From Shimia biformata (GTDB lineage: Bacteria; Pseudomonadota; Alphaproteobacteria; Rhodobacterales; Rhodobacteraceae), in assembly GCF_016888515.1 (NCBI RefSeq), contig NZ_JAFEJK010000003.1, positions 1-64,000 of the forward strand: a stretch of 64,000 bases of DNA, written 5' to 3'. Positions 53,589 to 62,627 of this stretch are shown here, piece after piece (position 1 is the stretch's first letter; every line of letters starts with the position of its first letter). The notes under the pieces were generated by a model, which had not been told where the DNA came from, did no database searches, and saw only the letters and a program-made list of their open reading frames with translations. A program made the translations under genes and the position numbers.

Positions 53589-53992
53589 AGTGTTCCCCCT
53601 GCGCCTTCGCTTGGCGCACAAAACTATTGTCCCGCACCGGTTGGCGGGGTCGTTTCTTGCCTTGCGAAATGCTGGGTGATGTCAGTTGCCCCCAGCGCGA
53701 TGCGCGGGGTCGGCGGGGGAATATATGTTTCCGACAAAAATAGTAAGATAAATTTTCCTGTTTGGGCAAAAAATGTTGTAAACTGGATACAGCTTTTCTG
53801 GGGGGCGGCCTGATCATTCCTATTTAATCGTTATATTTCAGTATTATGAGCGGAAAATTGCTTTCATGTTCTGTTCGACAAAATGGCCCCCTTGAATCCA
53901 ACTATTTTAGTCGACTATATCTCAGCACACGTCCAGCCGCTTTCGAAGCCCGCTTCGCCCAGCCAGACATCCACCCAATACGGAGACATCTG
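53589..53992. other. Divergent promoter region between the TonB receptor and hmuS
   Basis: A 404-base gap with no gene that I can support, though an in-frame extension of hmuS covers part of it. It contains an AT-rich island (53721-53850) with GTTTCCGACAAAAATAG, whose 13-base core TTTCCGACAAAAA also occurs inverted at 44453-44465 before the hexaheme gene. I found no TGA-N9-TCA box here. Confidence 0.5.
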
Positions 53993-55030
53993 GTGAAAGA
54001 CGGCAGCACGCTTACCCCCGGCGACATTCGCGCAGCGCAACAGGACAGCACCCTTCGTCCGCGTGACCTTGCGGACACCCTTGGCATCAGCGAGGCCGAA
54101 CTGGTTGCCGCGTCGGTCGGCCACGGGGGCACGCGTATCTCGCCGGAGCTGGACCACCTCATGCCCGCGCTCAATCGGCTGGGTGAGGTCATGGCCCTGA
54201 CCCGCAACGAAAGCTGCGTCATCGAAAAGGTCGGGATCTATGACAAGTTCCACTCGGGCGAACATGCCTCGATGATCCTGAACAACGACATCGATCTGCG
54301 CATGTTCCCCAAACACTGGGTACATGGTTATGCCCTGGAAACCCCGACCGCGACAGGAATGAAGCGTTCGATCCAGGTATTCGACGCGGCGGGTGATGCG
54401 GTTCACAAGGTTTTCCTGCGCGAAACCTCCGTGGTCGAGGAATGGGACGCCGTTGTCGAAGCGCTGCGACTACCCGAGCAAGGCGATACCATCGGTGTTG
54501 TCGCCCGCGCGACGGTCGAGCCGCCAAAGGTTGAGCCAGAAAAGGCCGAAAAACTGCGCGCCGAATGGGACAAGCTGACCGATACCCACCAGTTTCTGAT
54601 GATGGTGCGCCGGCTGAAATTGAACCGGCTGGGCGCCTATCGCATGGCCGGCGCGCCCTATGTCCGCCCGCTGGCGACGGACAGCGTGGCAACCCTTCTT
54701 GAGACCGCGGCTGCACAGGCCATCCCGATCATGGCCTTTGTCGGCAACATGGGCTGTATCGAGATCCATACCGGCGCCGTTGAAACCTACAAGGTCATGG
54801 GGCCGTGGCTGAACATCCTTGATCCGGGCTTCAACCTCCATCTGCGCGGTGACCATATCTCCGAGGTCTGGCAGGTGACCAAGTCCACAAAACGCGGCGA
54901 TGCGATCTCGGTCGAGGCATTTGACAAGGATGGCGCGCTGATCGTGCAGTTCTTCGGCGTGCTGGCCGATCCCGGGGCAGCGGCGCGTTGGAACGACCTG
55001 GTGGGCGCACTACGCGGGGCAGAGGCATGA
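53993..55030 (+). CDS. hmuS: Hemin-degrading / heme transport factor HmuS
   Basis: A 345-residue HemS/HmuS-family protein that binds heme delivered to the cytoplasm and releases iron. It shows the two-repeat structure: first half with NESCVIEKVGIYDKFHSG and LRMFPKHWVHGYAL, second with GNMGCIEIHTG, MGPWLNILDPGFNLHLR and a final QFFG strand. I start at GTG 53993 because CGGAG lies nine bases upstream and the first residues before it do not resemble the family; the frame itself extends 49 codons further. First gene of hmuSTUV, coupled to hmuT by ATGA. Confidence 0.9.
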   Translation: MKDGSTLTPGDIRAAQQDSTLRPRDLADTLGISEAELVAASVGHGGTRISPELDHLMPALNRLGEVMALTRNESCVIEKVGIYDKFHSGEHASMILNNDIDLRMFPKHWVHGYALETPTATGMKRSIQVFDAAGDAVHKVFLRETSVVEEWDAVVEALRLPEQGDTIGVVARATVEPPKVEPEKAEKLRAEWDKLTDTHQFLMMVRRLKLNRLGAYRMAGAPYVRPLATDSVATLLETAAAQAIPIMAFVGNMGCIEIHTGAVETYKVMGPWLNILDPGFNLHLRGDHISEVWQVTKSTKRGDAISVEAFDKDGALIVQFFGVLADPGAAARWNDLVGALRGAEA

Positions 55031-55896
55031 ACCGGCTTTCCCCGCTGTCGTGGCTGCAGGTTGGGTTGATCGGGCTTCTGCTGGCCGTTGCCGGGGGACG
55101 GCTGGCGCTGGCCGAGCCGGCGATGCGGATCGTCTCGGTAGGCGGTTCGGTCACCGAGATCGTCTATGCGCTGGGGCAGGAACATCGTCTTGTCGCCCGC
55201 GACACGACCTCTTCATTTCCGCCGGAAGCGGCGGAGCTGCCAGACATCGGCTATATCCGCCGCCTGTCGCCCGAAGGCGTGTTGTCGGTGAACCCTGACC
55301 TGATCCTGACCGAAGAAGGCGCCGGACCGCCGGAGGCAATCGAATTGTTGAAACAGGCGGGTGTTCCCGTGGTCGAAGTGCCGCTTGGCTTTGACCGAGC
55401 GGCAGTGACGGCCAAGATCACCACGGTTGCCGACGCGCTGGGGGTGGCCGAAAAAGGGGAACTGCTTGCGGCCGAGGTCGATGCCCGGATCGGCAAGGCG
55501 CAAGAGATGACGGATGGGCTGACGGGAAAGCGGGTCATGTTCATCCTGTCGCTTCAGGGCGGACGCGTCTTGACCGCTGGAAGTGACACGGCCGCGCAGG
55601 GCATCATAGAGCTGGCCGGTGCAACAAATGCCGTTCAGGGCATGTCGGGCTACAAACCCCTCTCGGACGAAGCGGTCCTTGCGGCAAACCCCGATGTTCT
55701 GCTGGTCATGGCCAATGGCGGTCGCATGGCACTGAGCGATGATGACATTCTCAGACACCCAGCGATTGCGCTTACCCCAGCGGGGCAGAAGGCGCGTCTG
55801 GTCCGCATGGATGGAATGTTGATGCTCGGGTTCTCGGTGCGCACCGGGCAGGCGGTGACCGAACTTTCCGCGGCCTTGCGGGATGCTGGAAGCTGA
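55027..55896 (+). CDS. hmuT: Periplasmic heme-binding protein HmuT
   Basis: A 289-residue class III binding protein with a signal peptide (cleavage near ALA-EP, residue 29). The opening RIVSVGGSVTEIVYALGQEHRLVARDTTS and INPDLILTEEG-like segment (VNPDLILTEE) are typical of heme/B12 binding proteins; GYIRRLSPEG marks the usual HmuT loop. It shuttles heme from the outer-membrane receptor to HmuUV. Starts within the hmuS stop. Confidence 0.92.
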   Translation: MNRLSPLSWLQVGLIGLLLAVAGGRLALAEPAMRIVSVGGSVTEIVYALGQEHRLVARDTTSSFPPEAAELPDIGYIRRLSPEGVLSVNPDLILTEEGAGPPEAIELLKQAGVPVVEVPLGFDRAAVTAKITTVADALGVAEKGELLAAEVDARIGKAQEMTDGLTGKRVMFILSLQGGRVLTAGSDTAAQGIIELAGATNAVQGMSGYKPLSDEAVLAANPDVLLVMANGGRMALSDDDILRHPAIALTPAGQKARLVRMDGMLMLGFSVRTGQAVTELSAALRDAGS

Positions 55897-55900
55897 TTCA

Positions 55901-56980
55901 ATGGTATCGACCAACGTAACATTCGCCGCAGCCGCGCACGAGCCGGGCGACCGGTCGCGGGCGGCGCGGCGTGTCCGGCTGGTGTTGATTGCGTTTCTGG
56001 TCCTGGCCGGATCCCTTAGCCTGACGACGGGGGCGTCGGGGGTTTCCCTGCCACAGGTCCTGGTCGATATTGTTGCCGGACGGGGTATGGACGCCCGGGA
56101 CCGGATCATCCTGACCGAGATCCGCCTGCCACGCCTGTTGATGGGCGGGCTGGTCGGGGCAGCTTTGGCCATGAGCGGTGCATTGATGCAGGGACTGTTT
56201 CGCAATCCGCTGGCCGATCCGGGCATCGTCGGGGTCAGTGCGGGGGCGGGGCTGGGTGCGGTCGGCGCGATCGTTCTGGGCGGGGTCGTGTCCCCCCGGC
56301 TGGCAGCGATTGCGGGGCCGCACCTGGTCTCGGTGTCGGCATTTGTCTTTGCCTGGATCTCGGTCTTTGCGCTTTACGGGATCGCCACCCGAGCGGGCCG
56401 GACATCTGTGGCGACAATGTTGCTGGCGGGCATCGCGCTGGCGGCTCTGTCGTCGGCGCTGACCGGACTTCTGGTCTTTGCTGCCGATGATGCGCAACTG
56501 CGCGACTTCACCTTCTGGAGTATGGGATCGCTGTCTGGCGCGACATGGGCAAAACTATGGGCGGCGGGCCCGTTGATGGTGGCGGCGCTTGTGGTGGGGC
56601 CAAGTGTGGCCAAGGGGTTGAACGCATTAGCACTGGGAGAAGCGGCGGCGCTGCATCTTGGAATTCACGTTCAGCGGATCAAAACCGCAACCTTCCTGAC
56701 CGTCGCCTGCGCCTGCGGCGCGGCGGTGGCCGTCAGCGGTGGGATCGGCTTTGTCGGTATCGTGGTGCCGCATTTGCTGCGTTTGATTACGGGGCCAGAC
56801 CATCGCTTCCTGCTGGTGAATTCCGCCATCCTGGGCGCGGCCCTCCTCATTCTCGCGGATGTGTTGTGTCGGGTTGTGATCGCACCTGCCGAACTGCCAA
56901 TCGGGATCATCACCGCCGTTTTGGGCGGTCCGTTCTTTCTGTGGATCCTGCTGCGTCAACGCAGTGTCGTGGATATCTGA
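55901..56980 (+). CDS. hmuU: Heme ABC transporter permease HmuU
   Basis: A 359-residue FecCD/BtuC-type permease with about ten spans. RLPRLLMGGLVGAALAMSGALMQGLFRNPLADPGIVGV near residue 85 is the family hallmark; GGIGFVGIVVPHLLRL and PAELPIGIITAVLGGPFFLWIL close it. Two ATG starts are possible (55883 and 55901); I prefer 55901, with GGAAG eight bases before and just after the hmuT stop. Confidence 0.92.
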   Translation: MVSTNVTFAAAAHEPGDRSRAARRVRLVLIAFLVLAGSLSLTTGASGVSLPQVLVDIVAGRGMDARDRIILTEIRLPRLLMGGLVGAALAMSGALMQGLFRNPLADPGIVGVSAGAGLGAVGAIVLGGVVSPRLAAIAGPHLVSVSAFVFAWISVFALYGIATRAGRTSVATMLLAGIALAALSSALTGLLVFAADDAQLRDFTFWSMGSLSGATWAKLWAAGPLMVAALVVGPSVAKGLNALALGEAAALHLGIHVQRIKTATFLTVACACGAAVAVSGGIGFVGIVVPHLLRLITGPDHRFLLVNSAILGAALLILADVLCRVVIAPAELPIGIITAVLGGPFFLWILLRQRSVVDI

Positions 56981-56983
56981 GCC

Positions 56984-57766
56984 ATGCTGAGCGTCGAAAA
57001 CCTGTCTCTGTCCTATGGCAAACGGCCCGTGTTGCACGGGATCAATCTGCACGCCCGCCCCGGCACGGTGACGGCAATCGTCGGACCGAACGGCTCGGGA
57101 AAATCGACGGCGTTGAAGGCGATGACCGGAGAATTGCCCTATCACGGGCGGATCACGCTGGAAGGCCACGACATTTCCCGCACCAGCCCCCCGGCGCTGG
57201 CGGCAATCCGCGCGGTGCTGTCGCAATTCACCCCGCTGTCCTTCCCCTTCACCGTGCTGGAGGTCGTCCGGTTGGGGCAAACACAGGGGGCGGCATTCAA
57301 TTGTGATCGCACCGCAGCACAGGCGCTGCAACAAGTGGGTTTGGACGGCTACCAGGGGCGGTATTTTCAAGAATTGTCCGGCGGCGAACAGCAGCGTGTC
57401 CAATTGGCACGCGTATTGTGCCAGGTCTGGCAGCCGGTCGCCAAGGACGGTCCGCGCTGGCTTTTCCTGGATGAGCCTGTGTCGAGTTTGGATATCGGGC
57501 ACCAGCTGCAGATCATGCAGGTGGCGCGGGATTTTGCCGACGCTGGGGGCGGGGTGGTTGCGGTGATGCACGACCTTAATCTGACGGCGATGTTTGCCGA
57601 CCGCGTGGCCCTGTTCTGCGAGGGGCGGATCATGGGGTTCGGGGCAACATCCGATGTTCTGAGCGATACAACCCTGTCCGATGCCTATGGCTACGTTATC
57701 TCGGTCGGTACCGTGCCAAAAGATGGTGTCTTTGTCTTGCCCCAGATGGCGCGGTTGACGGGTTAA
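56984..57766 (+). CDS. hmuV: Heme ABC transporter ATP-binding protein HmuV
   Basis: A 260-residue ATPase: Walker A GPNGSGKST, Q-loop LSQFTPLSFPF, signature LSGGEQQRVQLARVL, Walker B WLFLDEPVSSLD, switch His in MHDLNLT. The segment WQPVAKDGPRWL between signature and Walker B is a typical HmuV insertion. It follows hmuU by three bases and completes the inner-membrane heme importer. Confidence 0.93.
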   Translation: MLSVENLSLSYGKRPVLHGINLHARPGTVTAIVGPNGSGKSTALKAMTGELPYHGRITLEGHDISRTSPPALAAIRAVLSQFTPLSFPFTVLEVVRLGQTQGAAFNCDRTAAQALQQVGLDGYQGRYFQELSGGEQQRVQLARVLCQVWQPVAKDGPRWLFLDEPVSSLDIGHQLQIMQVARDFADAGGGVVAVMHDLNLTAMFADRVALFCEGRIMGFGATSDVLSDTTLSDAYGYVISVGTVPKDGVFVLPQMARLTG

Positions 57767-57873
57767 GCGAGGTCGACGCCTGTCAGCACAAAAGGCGCGG
57801 CGCAATGGCGTGCCGGCGCTGCCAATCCACGGAAAGGATCCTGAAACAGGTCGCACGCGCCAATCAGGGCAAC

Positions 57874-57912
57874 AAAAAAGAGGCACCGCAACGCGATGCC
57901 TCTTCTTTTTTT
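57874..57912. terminator. Bidirectional terminator between hmuV and rpsP
   Basis: AGAGGCA / TGCCTCT stem (57879-57903) with an A run before it and a T run after (57905-57912), so it can stop transcripts from both the plus-strand hmu operon and the minus-strand rpsP operon. Confidence 0.8.
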
Positions 57913-57931
57913 GCCAGCAGGCCAGAGGGGT

Positions 57932-58312
57932 TTATTCCTCGGCTGCTGCTTCTTCTGCCGGTGCTTCAGCAGCTTCGGCCGCCTTGGCGGCCTTTTCTTC
58001 TGCGCGGTCCTTGGCGGCCTGGCCGGGCTCACCTTTTTTCGGGTTGTTGCGCTCTTTCTTGGCCAGGACACCAGCGGCTTCCAGGAAGCGCGACACGCGG
58101 TCGGTGGGCTGTGCGCCCTGGTCCAGCCAGTACTGCACGCGCTCCAGGTCCAGCTTCACGCGCTCTTCGCTGTCTTTCGGCAGAAGCGGGTTATAGGTGC
58201 CCAGCTTCTCGATGAAGCGGCCGTCACGCGGCATACGGCTGTCGGTGGCGACAACGCGATAGAAGGGACGTTTTTTCGAGCCGCCGCGGGCGAGACGAAT
58301 TTTCATTGCCAT
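57932..58312 (-). CDS. rpsP: 30S ribosomal protein S16
   Basis: A 126-residue S16: [40 protein letters not shown] is the conserved core, followed by [21 protein letters not shown]. The C-terminal 40 residues are an Ala/Glu-rich low-complexity tail ([17 protein letters not shown]), common in alphaproteobacterial S16. GGAGAAACCCC precedes the ATG. Last gene of the ffh-GNAT-aroQ-rpsP run. Confidence 0.97.
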   Translation of the reverse strand: MAMKIRLARGGSKKRPFYRVVATDSRMPRDGRFIEKLGTYNPLLPKDSEERVKLDLERVQYWLDQGAQPTDRVSRFLEAAGVLAKKERNNPKKGEPGQAAKDRAEEKAAKAAEAAEAPAEEAAAEE

Positions 58313-58356
58313 GGGGTTTCTCCTTTAAATGGCGAGTATGAGCCGGATATCCGGTC

Positions 58357-58653
58357 TCAGGATTGGTGTTGTTTGTGGTGCTGAATGACTTCAGCGATGA
58401 TGAAGTTTAGGAACTTCTTTGCGAAATCGGGGTCGAGGTCCGCCTCTTTCGCGAGGTCTTCAAGCCGTGCGATCTGATGCGCCTCGCGCGCGGGATCGGA
58501 CGGGGGAAGGTCGTGTTCGGCCTTGAGGACACCAACGGCCTGGGTGTGCTTGAACCGCTCGCCCAGCGTATAGACAAGGATCGCGTCCAGCCGGTCGATG
58601 CTTTCACGGTGGCCTTTGAGAAGTTCGGCCGCTTTGGTCACAGGATCAGTCAA
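58357..58653 (-). CDS. Chorismate mutase, AroQ type
   Basis: A 98-residue monofunctional chorismate mutase converting chorismate to prephenate. RESIDRLDAILVYTLGERFKHTQAVGVLKAEHDLPPSDPAREA gives the helix-1/2 active-site Arg and Lys residues and FLNFIIAEVIQHH the last helix. The start is most likely TTG 58653 (LTDPVTK), eight bases after AAAGGA and overlapping the GNAT stop; GTG 58641 is the alternative. The gene lies 44 bases before rpsP. Confidence 0.9.
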   Translation of the reverse strand: MTDPVTKAAELLKGHRESIDRLDAILVYTLGERFKHTQAVGVLKAEHDLPPSDPAREAHQIARLEDLAKEADLDPDFAKKFLNFIIAEVIQHHKQHQS

Positions 58654-59251
58654 GCGGGTATCCTTTCGGGGTAAGCTTGGGATCGGCATAGTGGCTGATC
58701 TCCATCTCGATGGCGTCGGCGATCTGGCTTGACCGCAGCTTCTCGGGGCTGGGATGGCGATAGACGACGTCATTGCCATCCACCGATGGCGCGTCCTTGT
58801 CCTTGACCGCGCCCAGACGCTCGGCAAGGCGGATCGAGTCGAGGTTCTTCGGGTCGAGATAGCTGACCGCGCCCTCCCATCCCAGCGTGTAATAGAAATA
58901 GCGCCGCGCCGCGTGGGTCGCCTCAAGTGCATAGCCGTTGCCGGCGGCCTCGGGCCAGATGATCCAGGCCAGTTCGGCCTCGGGCCATTGTGCCGGTTTC
59001 CAGCCGCCCGCCATGCCAAGTGTCTCGTCCGTGATCTTGTCGTGGATCATCCACATGCCATAGCCGCGAATGTTCCAGTGCCCGATCTCGGCAGCGTAGA
59101 GCATCCATGTTTCATAGGCGTTCAGCGGTCCACCCATGAAGCGCGAGCGATAGCTGGCGAAGGTCGCCTTGAACGCGGCATAGTCCTCGGGTTCCGGCCC
59201 GCGCAGGCTCAAGCGCTTGGTTTCAAGGATGGGGATGTTCTTGGTCGCCAT
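58646..59251 (-). CDS. GNAT-family N-acetyltransferase (RimJ/RimL type), copy 1
   Basis: A 201-residue acetyltransferase of the Acetyltransf_3 type: ETKRLSLRGP start motif, the WIIWPEAAGNGYALEA acetyl-CoA loop (variant of Q/R-x-x-G-x-G/A) and SYLDPKNLDSIRLAERLGA near the end. It acetylates an unknown protein or small-molecule amine. It is one of four adjacent paralogues between ffh and the chorismate mutase gene, and abuts copy 2 (its start uses the last base of the preceding stop). Confidence 0.87.
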   Translation of the reverse strand: MATKNIPILETKRLSLRGPEPEDYAAFKATFASYRSRFMGGPLNAYETWMLYAAEIGHWNIRGYGMWMIHDKITDETLGMAGGWKPAQWPEAELAWIIWPEAAGNGYALEATHAARRYFYYTLGWEGAVSYLDPKNLDSIRLAERLGAVKDKDAPSVDGNDVVYRHPSPEKLRSSQIADAIEMEISHYADPKLTPKGYPLD

Positions 59252-59778
59252 TACGCGGCCTCCATCACTTTGGGATGGCGGTAGACGTGGCAGGAATGTC
59301 CCAGAACCGTACCTTCCCGCTCGAACGCCGCGCCCAACCGCTTGGCCAGCGCGACCGACCGGGTATTGGCGGGGTCGATATACGAAACGACGCCATCCAG
59401 ACCAAAGTGACGGGCCGCGTAGTCTCGGGCGGCAGTTGCGGCCTCAAAAGCGATCCCTTTGCCCTCGTATCCGTCGTATACCTGCCAGCCCAGTTCCGGC
59501 TCGTCCCAGCTTTCGTGATATATCATGCCGACGCGCCCCGCCGGGGTCCCGGTGGCTTTGTCTTCCAGCATCCACATGCCATAGCCACGCAGCGCCCAGT
59601 GACCAAATGTCGTCAGGAAGCCACCCCAATTGCGGAAGCGGGGGTAGGGACCGCCGATGTGCTTGGCGCGTTCGGATTCGCCAAAGGCGTTGAATGCCTC
59701 GAAATCGCTTTCCTTCGGGCCACGCAGGATCAGGCGGTCGGTTTCGATCACGGGGATGGGCAGGGTCATCGCACTCAT
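59251..59778 (-). CDS. GNAT-family N-acetyltransferase, copy 2
   Basis: A 175-residue paralogue with ETDRLILRGP, the acetyl-CoA loop GWQVYDGYEGKGIAFEA and SYIDPANTRSVALAKRLGA. A second in-frame Met lies three residues in. Its start overlaps the end of copy 3 by four bases. Substrate unknown. Confidence 0.87.
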   Translation of the reverse strand: MSAMTLPIPVIETDRLILRGPKESDFEAFNAFGESERAKHIGGPYPRFRNWGGFLTTFGHWALRGYGMWMLEDKATGTPAGRVGMIYHESWDEPELGWQVYDGYEGKGIAFEAATAARDYAARHFGLDGVVSYIDPANTRSVALAKRLGAAFEREGTVLGHSCHVYRHPKVMEAA

Positions 59779-60332
59779 GCGTAAGCCTCCACCGATCCGT
59801 CCGCGTCCAAAGCGTCAGGGCCGGGATGCCGGAACAGCATGTCCTCGCCCATGTGGACGTTTTGATAGGTCCGCTCGTAGGTCGCGCCCAGCCGTTCGGC
59901 CAGCGCGACCGAGCGGGTGTTTCCCGGCACGATGTTTGAGGTCAGCGTCTCGAAATCCAATACTGCATAGGCCCAGTCGCGGGCGGCAAGCGCGGCCTCA
60001 TATGCCAGCCCTTTGCCCTCGAAACCGGCGAACATCACCCAGCCCAGTTCCGGCTCGGGCCAGCCTTCGGGGTTCCAGATGCCGACCAGCCCGGCGGGTT
60101 CGCCGCTGTCCTTCATCTCGACCGTGAAATAGCCATAGCCGTGCAGGTGCCAGTGGCCGATGTTCAGCGCAAACCAGCGCCATGCCTCGCCCCGGTTCTC
60201 GGCCGCGCCAAAACCCTCGGCGCGGTCCTTGTCCAGCAGGAAGGCAATCACCGCCTCGGCATCACGTGCTTCTGGCAGGCGCAGGAGGGTGCGCTCGGTT
60301 TCCAGAACGGGCAGGGGGGTGGGCAGCATCAT
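59775..60332 (-). CDS. GNAT-family N-acetyltransferase, copy 3
   Basis: A 185-residue paralogue: ETERTLLRLPE, the acetyl-CoA loop GWVMFAGFEGKGLAYEA and SNIVPGNTRSVALAERLGA. The N-terminal half differs most from the others, with RGEAWRWFALNIGHWHLHGYG. It overlaps copy 4 by four bases. Substrate unknown. Confidence 0.87.
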   Translation of the reverse strand: MMLPTPLPVLETERTLLRLPEARDAEAVIAFLLDKDRAEGFGAAENRGEAWRWFALNIGHWHLHGYGYFTVEMKDSGEPAGLVGIWNPEGWPEPELGWVMFAGFEGKGLAYEAALAARDWAYAVLDFETLTSNIVPGNTRSVALAERLGATYERTYQNVHMGEDMLFRHPGPDALDADGSVEAYA

Positions 60333-60844
60333 TGTGTGCCCTCCGGCCCGTGGTGGCGATAGACCAGGTCATTCGGTTCGGGGCGTTGCGCTGCGTCGTC
60401 CCGCACCGCGCCAAGCTTTTCGGCAAGCCGGATCGAGGGCGCGTTGGGCGGGTCGATATAGCTGACCAGAGTGGCCATGCCCTGAGTGCCAAAAGCCCAG
60501 TCGCGCACGGCGCTGGCGGCTTCGAACGCATAGCCCTTGCCCTGCGCTTCGGGGAAGAAGCACCAGCCCAGTTCAGGTTCAGTGAAACGTGGCGGCTTGT
60601 TGATGCCGACCTGACCGATGAACGCGCCAGTATCAGTGATGTCCACCGCCCAGCTGCCAAAACCCAGCCATTGCCAGCTTGTGATCTCGGCTCCCAGCCA
60701 GCGCCAGAGTTCGTCCGCTGATACCGGGCCGCCCATGTACTGCGCCCAGTCCGTCGCGAAATGCGTTGCCATCGGCTCGAAATCCTCAAGCACGTGATGG
60801 CGCAGCGTCAGGCGCGCGGTGGTTATGGTGGGCGCAAAGCTCAT
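60329..60844 (-). CDS. GNAT-family N-acetyltransferase, copy 4
   Basis: A 171-residue paralogue: TARLTLRHH, the acetyl-CoA loop GWCFFPEAQGKGYAFEA and SYIDPPNAPSIRLAEKLGA. It lies five bases after ffh and begins the four-gene acetyltransferase run, all in the same direction and overlapping. Substrate unknown. Confidence 0.87.
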   Translation of the reverse strand: MSFAPTITTARLTLRHHVLEDFEPMATHFATDWAQYMGGPVSADELWRWLGAEITSWQWLGFGSWAVDITDTGAFIGQVGINKPPRFTEPELGWCFFPEAQGKGYAFEAASAVRDWAFGTQGMATLVSYIDPPNAPSIRLAEKLGAVRDDAAQRPEPNDLVYRHHGPEGTQ

Positions 60845-60849
60845 TCCGT

Positions 60850-62358
60850 TTATTTCTTCTTCCCGAAACCCGACAGACCCGGCGGCAGCGATCCGCCGCC
60901 CAGACCCGGCAATCCGCCGGGCATCTTGCCGCCCATCGCCTTGGCCGCCTGTTCCAGCGCCTTGGGGTCCATCGCCGACGGGTCCATGCCGCCGGGCATT
61001 CCGCCCTTGCCCATCATGCCCTTCATGGCCTGTTTCAGCATTCCGCCTTTGCCCATCTTGCCCATCTTCTTCATCATGTCCGCCATCTGGCGCTGCATTT
61101 TCAGAAGCTTGTTCAGGTCGCTGACCTCCATGCCAGCGCCCTTGGCGATCCGCTTCTTGCGGCTGGCTTGCAGGATTTGCGGGTTGGCGCGCTCGATCTT
61201 GGTCATCGACTGGATCAGGGCAATCTGCTGTTTCAGGATCTTGTCGTCGATCCCGGCGTTTTCCATCTGTTTGGCGGCCTTGGCCATGCCCGGCATCATG
61301 CCCATGATGCCTTCCATGCCGCCCATCTTGATCATCTGTTCCAGCTGGGTCTTGAGATCGTTCATGTTGAAGCGCCCCTTCTGGAACCGCTTCATCATCT
61401 TCTCGGCCTGTTCGGCCTCAATCGTTTCCTGCGCCTTCTCGACCAGCGCGACAATGTCGCCCATGCCAAGGATGCGGCCCGCGATGCGGTCGGGCTCGAA
61501 GGTCTCAAGCGCGTCCATTTTCTCGCCCAGACCGACGAACTTGATCGGCTTGCCGGTGACGGCGCGCATCGACAGCGCGGCACCACCGCGCCCATCGCCG
61601 TCCATCCGGGTCAGCACGACGCCCGAGATGCCAATCTTGCCGTCGAACTCTTCGGCAACCTCGACCGCGACCTGACCGGTCAGACCGTCGACGACCAGAA
61701 GCGTCTCGCGCGGGTTCACCGCGTCGCGGACGTCCTCGACTTCCTTCATCAGGACTTCGTCGATCTGCAACCGGCCCGCGGTGTCCAGCATATAGACGTC
61801 GTAGCCACCCAGCGTCGCCTGCTGCTTGGCGCGCTTGGCGATCTGAACGGCAGTTTCACCGGGCACGATCGGCAGCGTGTCGACGCCGATCTGCGTGCCC
61901 AGCACCTGAAGCTGTTGCATCGCGGCAGGGCGGTAGATGTCGAGCGATGCCATCAGCACCCGCTTGCCGTTCTTTTCCATCAGCCGCTTGGCCAGCTTGC
62001 CCGTGGTTGTCGTCTTGCCCGAGCCCTGAAGGCCGACCATCAAGATCGGCGCGGGCGGGTTGTCGATCTTCAACTCGCCGGGCTCTTCATCGTCGCCGGC
62101 AAGCACGTGTTTCAGCTCGTCATGGACGATCTTCACGACCTGCTGGCCGGGCGTGACCGACTTGGTGACGGCCTGTCCGGTTGCCTTGTCCTGCACCGCC
62201 TTGACGAAGTCGCGGGCCACGGGCAGCGACACGTCGGCCTCAAGAAGCGCGACACGTACTTCGCGCAGGGCCGTCTTGACGTCATCCTCGGACAGCGCGC
62301 CCTGGCTGGTCAGGCGGTCAAATACACCAGAGAGGCGTTCGCTCAGATTTTCAAACAT
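60850..62358 (-). CDS. ffh: Signal recognition particle protein Ffh
   Basis: A 502-residue SRP GTPase: N domain (MFENLSERLSGVFDRLTS), G domain with GLQGSGKTTTTGKLA, DTAGRLQ and TRMDGDGRGGAALS, and a Met-rich M domain from about residue 330 that binds signal peptides and 4.5S RNA (QMADMMKKMGKMGKGG). The C-terminal tail is Gly/Pro/Met-rich. It delivers membrane proteins to FtsY and SecYEG. First gene of the ffh-GNAT-aroQ-rpsP block; the usual rimM/trmD are beyond rpsP or absent here. Confidence 0.97.
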   Translation of the reverse strand: MFENLSERLSGVFDRLTSQGALSEDDVKTALREVRVALLEADVSLPVARDFVKAVQDKATGQAVTKSVTPGQQVVKIVHDELKHVLAGDDEEPGELKIDNPPAPILMVGLQGSGKTTTTGKLAKRLMEKNGKRVLMASLDIYRPAAMQQLQVLGTQIGVDTLPIVPGETAVQIAKRAKQQATLGGYDVYMLDTAGRLQIDEVLMKEVEDVRDAVNPRETLLVVDGLTGQVAVEVAEEFDGKIGISGVVLTRMDGDGRGGAALSMRAVTGKPIKFVGLGEKMDALETFEPDRIAGRILGMGDIVALVEKAQETIEAEQAEKMMKRFQKGRFNMNDLKTQLEQMIKMGGMEGIMGMMPGMAKAAKQMENAGIDDKILKQQIALIQSMTKIERANPQILQASRKKRIAKGAGMEVSDLNKLLKMQRQMADMMKKMGKMGKGGMLKQAMKGMMGKGGMPGGMDPSAMDPKALEQAAKAMGGKMPGGLPGLGGGSLPPGLSGFGKKK

Positions 62359-62577
62359 CGCTTTCCGGCCCTTTCACTGCCTGTTGCAACCTGGCCCGAA
62401 CATAAGCACGGACCGCTCTTTCGCCAATGCGTCACCCTTGCCGCGACAGTGAGACCAACGCCCAAATGCGTTGCGCCCCCGTGGGCGAAACTCGCTGACG
62501 GGGGGCGATCCCGGCCTGTGGCCATGGGACCGGAAGCTTGACGGACTCCCGGAATGTTGGGCGGCGTTTACGCGCGC

Positions 62578-62604
62578 GGGCGCAAGGAGTCAAGCCTTGC
62601 GCCC
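62578..62604 (-). terminator. Hairpin after the DoxX gene
   Basis: Perfect ten-base inverted repeat GGGCGCAAGG / CCTTGCGCCC with a seven-base loop, 24 bases after the stop of the gene at 62628. No T run follows. The rest of the 269-base gap 62359-62627 shows no gene. Confidence 0.5.
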
Positions 62605-62627
62605 TTGAAAGGCTGGGGTTTGATCGG

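Noticed and set aside
60766-62541. 591-codon plus-strand frame opposite ffh
   Set aside because: Rich in His, Leu and Asp with no domain pattern; it is the antisense of the conserved SRP protein.
62578-62604. Possible CRISPR-like or mobile-element repeat
   Set aside because: Single inverted repeat only; no arrays of spaced repeats were seen anywhere in the window.
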